Shown: positions 1-7,961 of the stretch, piece by piece | Position numbering within the stretch: position 1 is the stretch's first letter | Layout of the letters: every line of letters begins with the position of its first letter | The notes under the pieces: model-generated | Told to the model about the DNA's origin: nothing | The model's database searches: none | The model's input: only the letters and a program-made list of their open reading frames with translations | Position numbers and translations under genes: made by a program | Assembly (NCBI RefSeq): GCF_000171815.1 | Contig: NZ_ABGR01000001.1 | Location: 372,001 to 436,000, forward strand | DNA length: 64,000 nt | DNA from: Vibrio sp. AND4 | GTDB taxonomy: Bacteria > Pseudomonadota > Gammaproteobacteria > Enterobacterales > Vibrionaceae | Direction of reading: 5' to 3'

Positions 1-219
1 TTGCGATGCCATCCCGATGGTAACACCGCCAATAAGTGCTTCTGCCAAGGGCGTATCGATAACACGCTTGAGACCGTATTTTTGCTTGAGACCGACAGTG
101 GCGCGAAATACACCGCCGTTGTCGCCTACATCTTCACCAAGCACGATAACACTTTGATCATGTTCCATTTCATGGTGCAGTGCGAGGTTCACTGCTTCAA
201 CTAATGTGAGCTCAGCCAT
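1..219 (-). CDS. 2-oxoacid dehydrogenase E1 component, beta subunit (5' part only, cut by window edge)
   Basis: Only the first 73 codons are present. The translation begins MAELTLVEAVNLAL and continues with LGEDVGDNGGVF and TPLAEALIGG, which is the N-terminal pyrimidine-binding domain of E1 beta subunits of pyruvate or branched-chain 2-oxoacid dehydrogenases; the GEDV glutamate region contacts thiamine diphosphate in the family. The ATG overlaps the last 8 bases of the E1 alpha gene, so the two are translationally coupled. A lipoyl E2 gene would be expected further left, outside the window. Substrate (branched-chain acids, pyruvate or acetoin) cannot be decided from this fragment. Confidence 0.88.
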   Translation of the reverse strand, partial: MAELTLVEAVNLALHHEMEHDQSVIVLGEDVGDNGGVFRATVGLKQKYGLKRVIDTPLAEALIGGVTIGMASQ

Positions 220-1306
220 GCTTCCCTCCCTGCATTCGCATTGCTTTGTTGATCAGTTCATCCCTTTGCGCGTGAAGCTCGTTTGGAAGGGAGTCATAAA
301 GAAAATCAAAGCCTGTTTCTGGCGCTTGGTTCGGCATGTTTAAATAACGTTCAACGGCGAGTGCAACTTGTTCTTGGCAGTGGACTTGCCACGCACTCTC
401 TCTATCATCGCTCCAAGCACCTTGAGTGGTTAGAAAGGATTTAAGACGCTGTATTGGCTCATATTGCCACGCAATCCTAACTTCATCCTCACTGCGGTAA
501 CGTGTCGCATCGTCGGCTGTTGTGTGGTCGCTTAAACGGTAACTCACGGCTTCAATTAATGTTGCTCCTTTGCCTTTTCTCGCTCGATCGAGGGCGGCCA
601 TTGTGGCATCAAAAACGGCAATGATGTCATTGCCGTCCACTGTAATGCCGGGAATGCCGGCGCCTTTGGCTTTTTCCGACAAAAACTCCGCAGCGCATTG
701 TAAGGTGCGTGGAACTGAGATAGCCCACTGGTTATTGTTTACGACAAAGACCAATGGTATGTTCCATGCACCAGCGCAGTTTATGGACTCTAGAAAATCA
801 CCTTTGGACGTTCCCCCATCACCACACATCACTAAAGCGGCATCGTGATTACTTTGAATTTTGAGGGCAGCCGCAACCCCAACCGCGTGAGTACATTGGG
901 TTGCTATCGGAACACAGAAGGGAAGATCCTTGCTAGGAAAAGGACTGCCTTCTGGGGCGAAATCGCTACCGCGTTCATCACCTCCCCAATACTGCAGGTT
1001 CTTTTCCATGCCGACTCCACGACACCACATGGCGGGCATATCGCGATAGTAGGGTATAAAGACATCACTGGCTTTCAGTGCTCTGCCGACCGCAATCCCA
1101 ATAGCTTCCGAGCCAAGGTGAGAAGGGTAGGTGCCCAATTTGCCAGTGCGTTGTAGGGCAACTGCTTTGTTGTCGTAGATACGAGTTAACACCATGTCTT
1201 GGTAAAAACCAACCAGTGTTTCTAGGTCAGCCCAGTTGGGTAGTTGGCTGACGAGGTTCCCATTATGGTCGATAAACCGATGCATGGGTAATGCCTGAAC
1301 GTTCAT
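212..1306 (-). CDS. 2-oxoacid dehydrogenase E1 component, alpha subunit (BkdA/PdhA-like)
   Basis: This 364-residue protein is the thiamine-diphosphate-binding alpha subunit of a heterotetrameric E1. With the beta subunit it decarboxylates a 2-oxoacid and passes the acyl group to the lipoyl domain of E2. The TPP motif is visible as GDGGTSKGDF followed by NNNQWAIS, and the phosphorylation-loop region of the family as YRLSDHTTADDATRYR. A PSHLGSEA segment lies near the N-terminus. Length is usual for the family. An AGGAG sits just before the ATG. The stop overlaps the beta start by 8 bases. Branched-chain oxoacid dehydrogenase is the likeliest assignment, but pyruvate or acetoin dehydrogenase is possible. 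Confidence 0.88.
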   Translation of the reverse strand: MNVQALPMHRFIDHNGNLVSQLPNWADLETLVGFYQDMVLTRIYDNKAVALQRTGKLGTYPSHLGSEAIGIAVGRALKASDVFIPYYRDMPAMWCRGVGMEKNLQYWGGDERGSDFAPEGSPFPSKDLPFCVPIATQCTHAVGVAAALKIQSNHDAALVMCGDGGTSKGDFLESINCAGAWNIPLVFVVNNNQWAISVPRTLQCAAEFLSEKAKGAGIPGITVDGNDIIAVFDATMAALDRARKGKGATLIEAVSYRLSDHTTADDATRYRSEDEVRIAWQYEPIQRLKSFLTTQGAWSDDRESAWQVHCQEQVALAVERYLNMPNQAPETGFDFLYDSLPNELHAQRDELINKAMRMQGGKHG

Positions 1307-1887
1307 CTCAAGCTCCTTTTGAAGCTGCGAGTCTTTTGGACGGCAGCTACTTATGGTTAGATCAAAGCCTGTATGGGTACTCAGGCTTCGATATCAGCGC
1401 AAAAGGTCATACCTAGAACTGCCGTTGTTTTGTTAGATATCGACATACTTTCCTTCGTCTCTCTAGCAAAACGGTATTCCGATAAAACGCAAGGCACCGC
1501 ATAATACTGCTGTTTACAACGCCTTATCCAGAAATGAAACTCGGTATAACCTGATACACTAAGTGTAAACAAAATGTTAAATTATGCTTTGATTTAAGTG
1601 GTTTTACTTAGTAAAATGTCACGTACACTGCGCTTTTCTAGGATAAAACACTGCATTTTAGATTTGTACGATTTCAAAGTTGAAGGGATTCACTGAGGAG
1701 GAAGTGAAATTTGTAATAAAATTGTTTTGTTAGATTTTACGTATTGCACGCTTTATCAGCAGTTTGAGGCGATAATAAAGTGTAGTTGTCACGCTTTAAT
1801 GCTTGAACAGTACTTGTGACTTCCCAATGCTATGATATGAAGGTAGTGTGACTACTGATTAAAGCTTTTTATACACATGGAGAAGTT
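1307..1887. promoter_or_regulatory. Intergenic region between the E1 operon and the DOPA dioxygenase-like gene
   Basis: These 580 bases separate two divergent transcription units and must hold both promoters. An inverted repeat, AAGCCTG with CAGGCTT, lies at 1366-1389 on the E1 side. The stretch 1570-1780 is AT-rich. A minus open frame at 1381-1572 has no ribosome binding site and no recognisable content, so I do not call a gene. No specific operator was recognised. Confidence 0.45.
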
Positions 1888-2208
1888 ATGTACCACGTTC
1901 ATGTTTACTTTCCACTTCAGCAACAAGATAAAGCTCAAGCACTCAACGAGATCATTCGTCAGGAACGCCAAGATGTATTGCGAGTATCTCCGTTGGTGTG
2001 CAAGTTAGTCGGCCCACATAAGATGCCAATGTTTGAACTGCATATTGAATCGGTCAGTGATGAGTTTCTTGCTTGGCTTGATACCATCAGAGGTAACTTT
2101 TCAGTTTTAATTCATCCTGTGACGGAAAACGAGCTTCGTGATCACACTGAACGGGCGATTTGGTTGGGTCGTGAGCTGGGTGTGTTTGAGGAGAAGCTCG
2201 AAATATAA
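1888..2208 (+). CDS. DOPA 4,5-dioxygenase family protein
   Basis: A 106-residue cytosolic protein matching the small DOPA 4,5-dioxygenase fold. It starts with MYHVHVYF, in which the histidines are conserved. The middle has GPHKMPMFELHI, and the C-terminal part has SVLIHPVTENELRDHTERA followed by WLG, all family signatures. Fungal and plant relatives cleave L-DOPA extradiolically; the role of bacterial homologues is largely unproven, so the name is a family label only. A GGAG precedes the ATG by about seven bases. It is probably monocistronic, since 218 bases separate it from the next gene. Confidence 0.85.
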   Translation: MYHVHVYFPLQQQDKAQALNEIIRQERQDVLRVSPLVCKLVGPHKMPMFELHIESVSDEFLAWLDTIRGNFSVLIHPVTENELRDHTERAIWLGRELGVFEEKLEI

Positions 2209-2426
2209 ATCACGGATTAGGCCGCTTCTTCCCTCCTATTTGGCCTACCTAGATTCAGCAAGTTCACTCGTCATATGCTACACCTTATTCATCATACTGA
2301 TAAAATGGTCATTGGTTAAGGGTGCGATTTTAGCGTTTAATAAAGCGTTAAAATAAGGCTGAGTATTAAAAAGAAGTGGTTCTACTGTCATTGGTAGTGA
2401 AAAAGACATTTCTGGAGGGGTGGGGT

Positions 2427-3053
2427 ATGCTGACGATACTCTTAGTCATGCTCGTGCTGTATATATTCTGGCTTTTGTTTCGTAATGGCCATGTACTTGC
2501 TGAGCGGGAGTCATGTAAAAAACGTAATTGGGTAGGCCCGACATCGAATCAAGCAGAATGGCAGGGCTATTGTTCCGAAGTCTTTCATCCGTTCAGTTCT
2601 CAAACCACCTTTTATGCAATCGCATATTTTGCCAATTATGTTGCCGCAGCAAACGCTATTTCTTGGTCCATAGTTAGCGAAGGAGATCACTCTTTTATTG
2701 TTAGTCGCTTTGGCAGCTATTTTGCCCTCAATACTCATGATGCTTTGTTGGCGTCAGGGTTTATCGCATTAGCTTGCTTCATCATTAATTGGCAAATGGC
2801 AGTTCATTGTGCGGAGATCATGAGCCAATATTTGGTGCGTTTCGTGGTCATTAGCCGCACACGATTTGTCGCAATGAGCTTGGTGTTCTGCAGTTACTTT
2901 GCATACCTACTAACCATCGGAATATTCTGGTTGTTCCATGACGGTTACTCTATTTGGTATGGGCTCACACTTACTCCGATATTTCTGTTTTTTGCCTTGT
3001 TTCTTGCGGTTGTGTTGCCATCGATGAAAAAAGAGTCTGTGGAGAAAGAGTAA
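2427..3053 (+). CDS. Hypothetical inner-membrane protein
   Basis: The protein has 208 residues from the ATG at 2427, chosen because GGAGGGG lies just upstream; the longer open frame reaching back to 2376 has no such signal. Hydrophobic stretches are seen at the N-terminus (LTILLVMLVLYIFWLLF), in the middle (LLASGFIALACFIINW), and twice near the C-terminus, so about four or more membrane segments are likely. The C-terminus is charged and ends in KKESVEKE. I recognise no family. It lies 86 bases upstream of the Hsp70-like gene and could be co-transcribed with it. Confidence 0.7.
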   Translation: MLTILLVMLVLYIFWLLFRNGHVLAERESCKKRNWVGPTSNQAEWQGYCSEVFHPFSSQTTFYAIAYFANYVAAANAISWSIVSEGDHSFIVSRFGSYFALNTHDALLASGFIALACFIINWQMAVHCAEIMSQYLVRFVVISRTRFVAMSLVFCSYFAYLLTIGIFWLFHDGYSIWYGLTLTPIFLFFALFLAVVLPSMKKESVEKE

Positions 3054-3139
3054 GCGCCACTTAACATATTGAGGTGCAGTAGTAATTCCCCACAGATTAG
3101 GGTAGCATTGCCGACCTTTTTTCGTCAGTGGAGGGATTT

Positions 3140-4492
3140 ATGTATATCGGTTTTGACTATGGCACCGCGAACTGTTCGGTTGCGAAAATGCAACAAGGTG
3201 AACCGCAACTTTTAAACCTCGAAGAGAATAGCCGTTACATTCCTTCCACCCTTTCTGCACCAACGCGTGAGTCGGTGTCTGAACACTTGTTTCGTCATCG
3301 CAGCATCAAACCATTCGATCAGGTTGGTGAGCAGGTCTTGCGTCGTGCTATTAACCTCAATCGTGAAGAAAGTATTGAACTTGAGCCAGAAGACATGGCG
3401 TTTGGCCAAGCTGCACTTAATCGCTATCTGCAAGATCCTCGCGATACCTACTACGTGAAATCACCAAAGTCTTTCCTTGGCGCTTCTGGTCTGCGTGATG
3501 TTCAGTTGAGTTTCTTTGAAGATCTGGTTTGCGCCATGATGGATAACATCAAAGCGCAAGCAGAAAACAGCGCGCAGCAAATCATTACTGATGCAGTGAT
3601 TGGCCGCCCGATCAACTTCCACGGTCGTGGCGGTGAGACGGCAAATATTCAAGCTGAGGGCATTCTTTTAAGAGCAGCAAAACGTGCCGGTTTTCAGAAT
3701 ATCGAATTCCAATTTGAGCCGGTAGCCGCAGGTCTAGAATACGAAGCAACGTTAGCCGAAGATAAAACCATTCTGGTGGTCGATATCGGTGGTGGTACGA
3801 CAGACTGTTCTTTGATTCAGATGGGACCATCTTGGCGAGGTAAAGCCGATCGTACAGCAAGCCTGTTGGCGCACAGTGGTCAACGTATTGGTGGTAACGA
3901 TTTGGATATTGCGTTGGCGTTTAAACAACTGATGTTCCCATTCGGTATGGAGAGCAAGATGGAATCGGGCATCCTGATGCCAACCACGCAGTTCTGGAAC
4001 CCAATAGCGATCAACAATGTGGAAGCGCAAAATGATTTTTACTCTCGTGAGAATTTAGCGGCGCTGAAGCTGCTGCACAAGCAAGCGCAAGAGCCTGAGA
4101 AGCTGGCTCGTTTGTTAGAGGTTTACCACGAGTCGCTGGGCTACAACATTGTGCGTCGTGCAGAAGAGGCTAAAGTCGCGTTGTCTGATCAAGCGTCTTA
4201 CCGCGCAGGTATTAACTTGTTGTCTGAGCTGATTGAAGTGGATGTTCAACGCGACGAGATGATCGAAGCGATTGAATCACCGAAGAATAAGATGACGGCT
4301 TTGGTTACTGAAGCGGTAGAGCAAGCAGGTGTGAAACCGGATGCGATCTTTATGACGGGTGGTTCGGCACGTTCACCGATTTTGCGTGATGCTGTGCAGA
4401 CCGTGCTGCCAAACATTCCGGTGGTGAGTGGCAACTACTTTGGTTCGGTCACCGCAGGTCTAGCGCGCTGGGCAGAGGTTTGTTTTAAGTAA
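3140..4492 (+). CDS. yegD: Hsp70-family protein YegD (putative chaperone)
   Basis: This 450-residue protein belongs to the YegD branch of Hsp70/actin-fold ATPases. The phosphate-1 loop is FDYGTANCSVA, the phosphate-2 loop VVDIGGGTTDCS, and the adenosine-binding segment GGSARSP. The length corresponds to a nucleotide-binding domain alone; the DnaK peptide-binding domain is missing, as is normal for YegD. The start at 3140 is preferred because GGAGGG sits six bases ahead; a GTG at 3128 overlaps that signal. The cellular client is unknown. Downstream 200 bases carry a palindromic repeat and then a terminator. Confidence 0.9.
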   Translation: MYIGFDYGTANCSVAKMQQGEPQLLNLEENSRYIPSTLSAPTRESVSEHLFRHRSIKPFDQVGEQVLRRAINLNREESIELEPEDMAFGQAALNRYLQDPRDTYYVKSPKSFLGASGLRDVQLSFFEDLVCAMMDNIKAQAENSAQQIITDAVIGRPINFHGRGGETANIQAEGILLRAAKRAGFQNIEFQFEPVAAGLEYEATLAEDKTILVVDIGGGTTDCSLIQMGPSWRGKADRTASLLAHSGQRIGGNDLDIALAFKQLMFPFGMESKMESGILMPTTQFWNPIAINNVEAQNDFYSRENLAALKLLHKQAQEPEKLARLLEVYHESLGYNIVRRAEEAKVALSDQASYRAGINLLSELIEVDVQRDEMIEAIESPKNKMTALVTEAVEQAGVKPDAIFMTGGSARSPILRDAVQTVLPNIPVVSGNYFGSVTAGLARWAEVCFK

Positions 4493-4511
4493 GCTTGAGT
4501 TAGCTGTTATT

Positions 4512-4651
4512 AGATTCCTGATCTCGGCTAGTCTCGTCGTAATGACGAAGGTGGAGTTTGGCTAATGTGCTGAGAACGAAATCACTCAAACTGTGGCAGA
4601 AGATTAAATAGGGTCATTCCTTAGAGCGAGGAACGAACGAGTAGGGAATCT
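4512..4651. repeat. Palindromic intergenic repeat, Vibrio REP/ERIC-like
   Basis: The ends are inverted copies, AGATTCC at the left and GGAATCT at the right, and inner blocks also match in inverted order (CTCG and AATGAC on the left; GTCATTCC and CGAG on the right). The whole can fold into a long imperfect stem. Similar non-coding palindromes ending in AGATTCC are dispersed between genes in Vibrio genomes. It encodes nothing. Confidence 0.6.
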
Positions 4652-4690
4652 CTTAAGTGCTCAAATCAAAATCATAATAACCAAAATCAA

Positions 4691-4720
4691 AAGAGCCCGC
4701 TGAAGTAGCGGGCTCTTTTC
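4691..4720. terminator. Bidirectional intrinsic terminator between yegD and the PCuAC gene
   Basis: An 11-base perfect stem, AAGAGCCCGCT paired with AGCGGGCTCTT, has a 5-base loop and a T tract in the plus direction and T-rich sequence in the minus direction. It ends 11 bases after the minus-strand copper chaperone gene and can also stop read-through from yegD. Confidence 0.9.
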
Positions 4721-4730
4721 GTTTAAGGGA

Positions 4731-5207
4731 TTAATGATGGTGCGTATGCTTCTTCATGTGGTCTTTCTTCTCAATCGCCATTTCTACTTCCACTTTACCT
4801 GCTTTTTTGAACGTCAAAGTCACAGGGAAACGGTCGCCTTCTTTAAGTGTTTGGGTTGGGTTGAAGATCATTAGGTGGAAGCCGCCTGGCTTGAATTCCA
4901 CTTTTTGCTGAGGCTCAACCACGACTTCATCAACCTTAATCATCTTCATCATGCCGTCTTCTTTGGTGTGAGTATGAATCTCCACGCGATCTGCAATCGG
5001 CGTTTCGGCTGCAATCAGTGCATCATCAGCATCGCCTAGGTTGCTTAACTGGAAGAAACCGCCAATCACTGGTGCATTTGGTGGGGCTTCGCGGCTCCAT
5101 GGGTGTTCAATATGAATTTGACCAGATTTGTAATCGTGAGCAAGGCTCAGTGGACTAATTAGAAAAGCGATAAGAGCGATGGCTGTAATTTTGATTGTTT
5201 TTAGCAT
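4731..5207 (-). CDS. Periplasmic copper chaperone PCuAC family protein
   Basis: The 158-residue protein carries a signal peptide (MLKTIKITAIALIAFLISP, cleaved near SLA/HDY) and the exact PCuAC copper(I) signature H-x10-M-x21-H-x-M. Here that is the first His of EIHTH, the Met of MMKMI, and HLM in GGFHLMIF. A His-rich C-terminal tail (HMKKHTHHH) may add metal binding. Family members deliver copper to the CuA or CuB site of cytochrome c oxidase. No oxidase or Sco gene is adjacent. The divergent neighbour is a two-component system whose signal is unknown; a metal-stress link is possible but only an inference. Confidence 0.9.
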   Translation of the reverse strand: MLKTIKITAIALIAFLISPLSLAHDYKSGQIHIEHPWSREAPPNAPVIGGFFQLSNLGDADDALIAAETPIADRVEIHTHTKEDGMMKMIKVDEVVVEPQQKVEFKPGGFHLMIFNPTQTLKEGDRFPVTLTFKKAGKVEVEMAIEKKDHMKKHTHHH

Positions 5208-5527
5208 TGGCGTTTTCCTTTTTATATTCTGAGTATTTCCATACGCTAGAATAGTGAGGCTTTAGACGGGGAATACTAACAAACGAGCAAAGAGTTGTGT
5301 TTATAAGTTTATGAAATGGTGATCTGAGTGTGCTTTATTTGTTTTGTGATTGTTTACCTCAAAGGTATTATCTCAGAGGGTGCTGTTTAGCATCTATTAT
5401 ATAGGCCAACAATAGGCTTGATTGGCAAGATTTCTCATAATTTCCGCCTATTTTTGACAGTATGTTTAAGAGTTTGGTCGTATCTTATTGCGCATACCAT
5501 GAAGTATTCGTGAAGAAATGTAAGCTT
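5208..5527. promoter_or_regulatory. Divergent promoter region of the PCuAC gene and the two-component operon
   Basis: About 320 bases, AT-rich, without coding content. Both divergent promoters must lie here. I could not identify a metal-regulator or response-regulator operator with confidence. Confidence 0.4.
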
Positions 5528-6196
5528 ATGAAAGTATTGATTGTAGATGATAACCACAATATCTCAGAGACAATTGCTGATTATCTAGAATTGGAAGGGA
5601 TGACGATAGATTGCGCTTACCATGGAGAGGCTGCGCTAAATTTAATCCAAGAAAATCACTACGATGTGATCATTATGGACATCATGATGCCAAAACTTGA
5701 TGGCATCAGTACGGTTGAAACACTTCGCCAAGAGCTCCTGTGTGGTACACCGATTCTAATCCTGAGCGCCAAAGATACCTTAGACGATAAAGTTGCGGCA
5801 TTTAATGCTGGTGGTGATGATTTTTTGATGAAACCTTTTGCTATGCAAGAGTTGAGCTTGAGAGTCCGAGCCTTGGCAAACCGCGGCCCAAGACAAGACA
5901 TAGGTACACTAGAGTTTGCAGACATTAGTTTGAACGCCAGCACTGATGAAGTGAGCCGCATGGGTAAGCACATCAAACTCAGTCGTATTCAAACCCAAAT
6001 CCTTAAGCTGTTACTGAAGCGTGCGCCGTCTGTTGTTTCTCGCACCGAAGTGACCGAAAAAGTATGGGGTGATGAGCCACCGAGTAGTGATGCATTGAGG
6101 AGTCATATCTATGGCTTACGAACAGCAATCGACAAAGGATTTGATAATTCAAGATTAGAGACGATTCATGGACAAGGTTACAGACTCAAAGCATAA
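5528..6196 (+). CDS. OmpR/PhoB-family response regulator
   Basis: This 222-residue regulator has an N-terminal receiver domain (MKVLIVDDNHN acidic pocket; phospho-acceptor Asp51 in IIMDIMMP; conserved Lys in DDFLMKPF) and a C-terminal winged-helix domain (LSRIQTQILKLLLKR, then YGLRTAIDKG and IHGQGYRL). The start at 5528 gives a standard receiver N-terminus; a longer frame from 5462 adds residues that do not fit the family. Its last 29 bases overlap the histidine kinase gene, so the pair is translationally coupled. Target genes are unknown. Confidence 0.92.
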   Translation: MKVLIVDDNHNISETIADYLELEGMTIDCAYHGEAALNLIQENHYDVIIMDIMMPKLDGISTVETLRQELLCGTPILILSAKDTLDDKVAAFNAGGDDFLMKPFAMQELSLRVRALANRGPRQDIGTLEFADISLNASTDEVSRMGKHIKLSRIQTQILKLLLKRAPSVVSRTEVTEKVWGDEPPSSDALRSHIYGLRTAIDKGFDNSRLETIHGQGYRLKA

Positions 6197-7409
6197 AGAA
6201 TACCCAAGTATCTATCGTAAAATTCGCTGGGGTTTCGGTTTGATGACTTTTGCTATGTTTACGCTGTTTTGGTCGCTGATCTACATCGCTGAGAACAAAC
6301 TTGAAGTATTGAGTTTGCATCATTGGCTGGATACAGAAATGGCGCTCTACAAAACCAATTACCAAAATCAGGGGTGGGATGCACCTTTACCCAATATGCT
6401 GGAATTTGACTCATATTGGAGTGAGGCGCCCACGCCGGAGTGGCTGCTGTCGTTTACGTTTCCTGGTTATTACGAGTATCTCCTAGGGGATGAGGATAAG
6501 CATTTTGTGGTGTTTAAGCACCCATCTGGACAAGGTCTCATGTACATTGTTTTCCAAGATGACTCAGACGACTATTTGGATGATTACGAGAGCTCCTTGC
6601 ACCAATTCACTTTTCTCTTAGGTGGCTTGTTCTTTATTATCATGGTCTCTTATGGTGTTTACATGGTGCATATTCTTTCTCGACCGTTAGCGAAAATCGA
6701 GGATAAGATTGGCCGAATGCAACCGGATAAACCTCAGTTTAAAGTTGATACGAAATTCAGTGAAACTCGTCATATCGAGCAGACGTTACTCGACAGTAAA
6801 AATGAAATCGCGAGTTATTTTGTCCGTGAGCAAGAGTTCAGTCGATTCGCTTCCCATGAACTTCGCACGCCAATCATGGTGATTAAAGGCTCTGCGGATA
6901 TCCTAGATCGGGTACCGGAGCAGGTACCGATCGCAGAGAAGGCCGTAGCGCGTATTCAATCCGCCTGTGATGAAATGCGGGTATTAACTGAAGTGTTCTT
7001 GCTACTGGGGAAAGAGAAGGTCGAGGCCCAGCATTACGCGAACCACGTTTTATTAGTTTGCTTGAATAAACAATTGGCTGAATTGGCGCCATTGTTTGCT
7101 AAGCAAGGCGCACAGTACAAGCTAGAAGAGACAGATAGTTGCGTGGTGTATGCTCCCGAAAGCTTTGTCACTATCGTGATTAACAACTTGATCAAGAATG
7201 CGTTCAGTTACAGTATCGGAGATATTGAGATTACTCTCGGTGGTACTCAGTTAACCATAGTTAACCGTCACGATGGTAATGAGACGTACAACGCTGGGTA
7301 TGGTTGTGGTTTAGTGATTGTTGAGCGTATCTGCGAACGTATGAGTTGGTCTTTTGAACTTAACGACGATGGTGTGAGGTTTACTGCCAAAGTGAATTTT
7401 TACAATTAA
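6168..7409 (+). CDS. Sensor histidine kinase, partner of the upstream regulator
   Basis: A 413-residue inner-membrane kinase. Two membrane segments (about residues 18-36 and 147-170) enclose a periplasmic sensor region of about 110 residues rich in Trp, Tyr and acidic residues. The DHp motif is FASHELRTP with phospho-acceptor His230. The ATPase domain has the N box NNLIKNAFSYS and a glycine-rich GYGCGLVIVE. No HAMP domain is obvious; the region between membrane and His is short. The gene overlaps the regulator by 29 bases and is followed by a terminator. The periplasmic ligand is not predictable. Confidence 0.9.
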   Translation: MDKVTDSKHKEYPSIYRKIRWGFGLMTFAMFTLFWSLIYIAENKLEVLSLHHWLDTEMALYKTNYQNQGWDAPLPNMLEFDSYWSEAPTPEWLLSFTFPGYYEYLLGDEDKHFVVFKHPSGQGLMYIVFQDDSDDYLDDYESSLHQFTFLLGGLFFIIMVSYGVYMVHILSRPLAKIEDKIGRMQPDKPQFKVDTKFSETRHIEQTLLDSKNEIASYFVREQEFSRFASHELRTPIMVIKGSADILDRVPEQVPIAEKAVARIQSACDEMRVLTEVFLLLGKEKVEAQHYANHVLLVCLNKQLAELAPLFAKQGAQYKLEETDSCVVYAPESFVTIVINNLIKNAFSYSIGDIEITLGGTQLTIVNRHDGNETYNAGYGCGLVIVERICERMSWSFELNDDGVRFTAKVNFYN

Positions 7410-7454
7410 AACTGACTGTTTGTGTTTAAGCCAAGTCAACGGATAAATGAAAAG

Positions 7455-7484
7455 AAAATGCCTTAACGTGTGTTAAGGCATTTT
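7455..7484 (+). terminator. Intrinsic terminator after the histidine kinase gene
   Basis: AAAATGCCTTAAC pairs with GTTAAGGCATTTT around a 4-base loop and runs into TTTTTATTG. It is symmetric enough to serve the convergent minus-strand gene ending at 7503 as well. Confidence 0.88.
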
Positions 7485-7502
7485 TATTGTTTAACTTACC
7501 AG

Positions 7503-7949
7503 TTATTGTGAGTGATATTTACCACTGTTGAGTTCAATTTTAGACGCTTGTACGCGACTGTCGGCATTTAGATAGTCACTAATGCCCAGAAGGTCTTGAT
7601 CATCCGAGGCTTTAAAAACGGCGGATTCACCTCGTGCAAAAACGACTTCAAGTTTGAGGTCCTGAGCTACAGCTTTTGCGTCTGCCCGGTTTTTTACCGT
7701 AACAAAAATAAGTCCAGTTGCCTTAGATACGTGACTAAACGCACTTTTAAATACTTCGTCGCCAGCGTGCAGCTCTGCCACTTCGGCAAGGCTATCAACA
7801 GAAAGTTTTCGGTAATCTTGACCGTTAATTTTTACGGAATCAGACGCCACAAACAGTTCAGGTGTTGGCTGCTGAAGCAATTTTTGCTCAGCTTGGACCG
7901 CCGATGCCGCTGACGTTAGAGCCAGAATAGATAATGTGATTAATTTCAT
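7503..7949 (-). CDS. Exported protein, probable external chaperone of the adjacent S8 protease (ASP ORF2-like)
   Basis: The 148-residue product has a signal peptide ending near AVQA/EQK. It follows the S8 protease gene by 12 bases, with an AAGGAG that overlaps the protease stop codon, so the two are one operon. In Aeromonas sobria the kexin-like protease ASP needs a small secreted chaperone, ORF2, encoded directly downstream and of nearly the same size. Position, length and signal peptide fit that model. A protease-inhibitor or propeptide-like role is an alternative. I assign the function from context and similarity of layout, not from a catalytic motif. Confidence 0.7.
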   Translation of the reverse strand: MKLITLSILALTSAASAVQAEQKLLQQPTPELFVASDSVKINGQDYRKLSVDSLAEVAELHAGDEVFKSAFSHVSKATGLIFVTVKNRADAKAVAQDLKLEVVFARGESAVFKASDDQDLLGISDYLNADSRVQASKIELNSGKYHSQ

Positions 7950-7961
7950 GTTAGTGACTCC

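Noticed and set aside
1-204. Plus-strand frame at the window start
   Set aside because: It is antisense to the E1 beta gene, whose minus-strand translation is clearly family-like.
1381-1572. 63-residue minus-strand frame upstream of the E1 operon
   Set aside because: No start signal and no coding-like composition; more likely promoter DNA.
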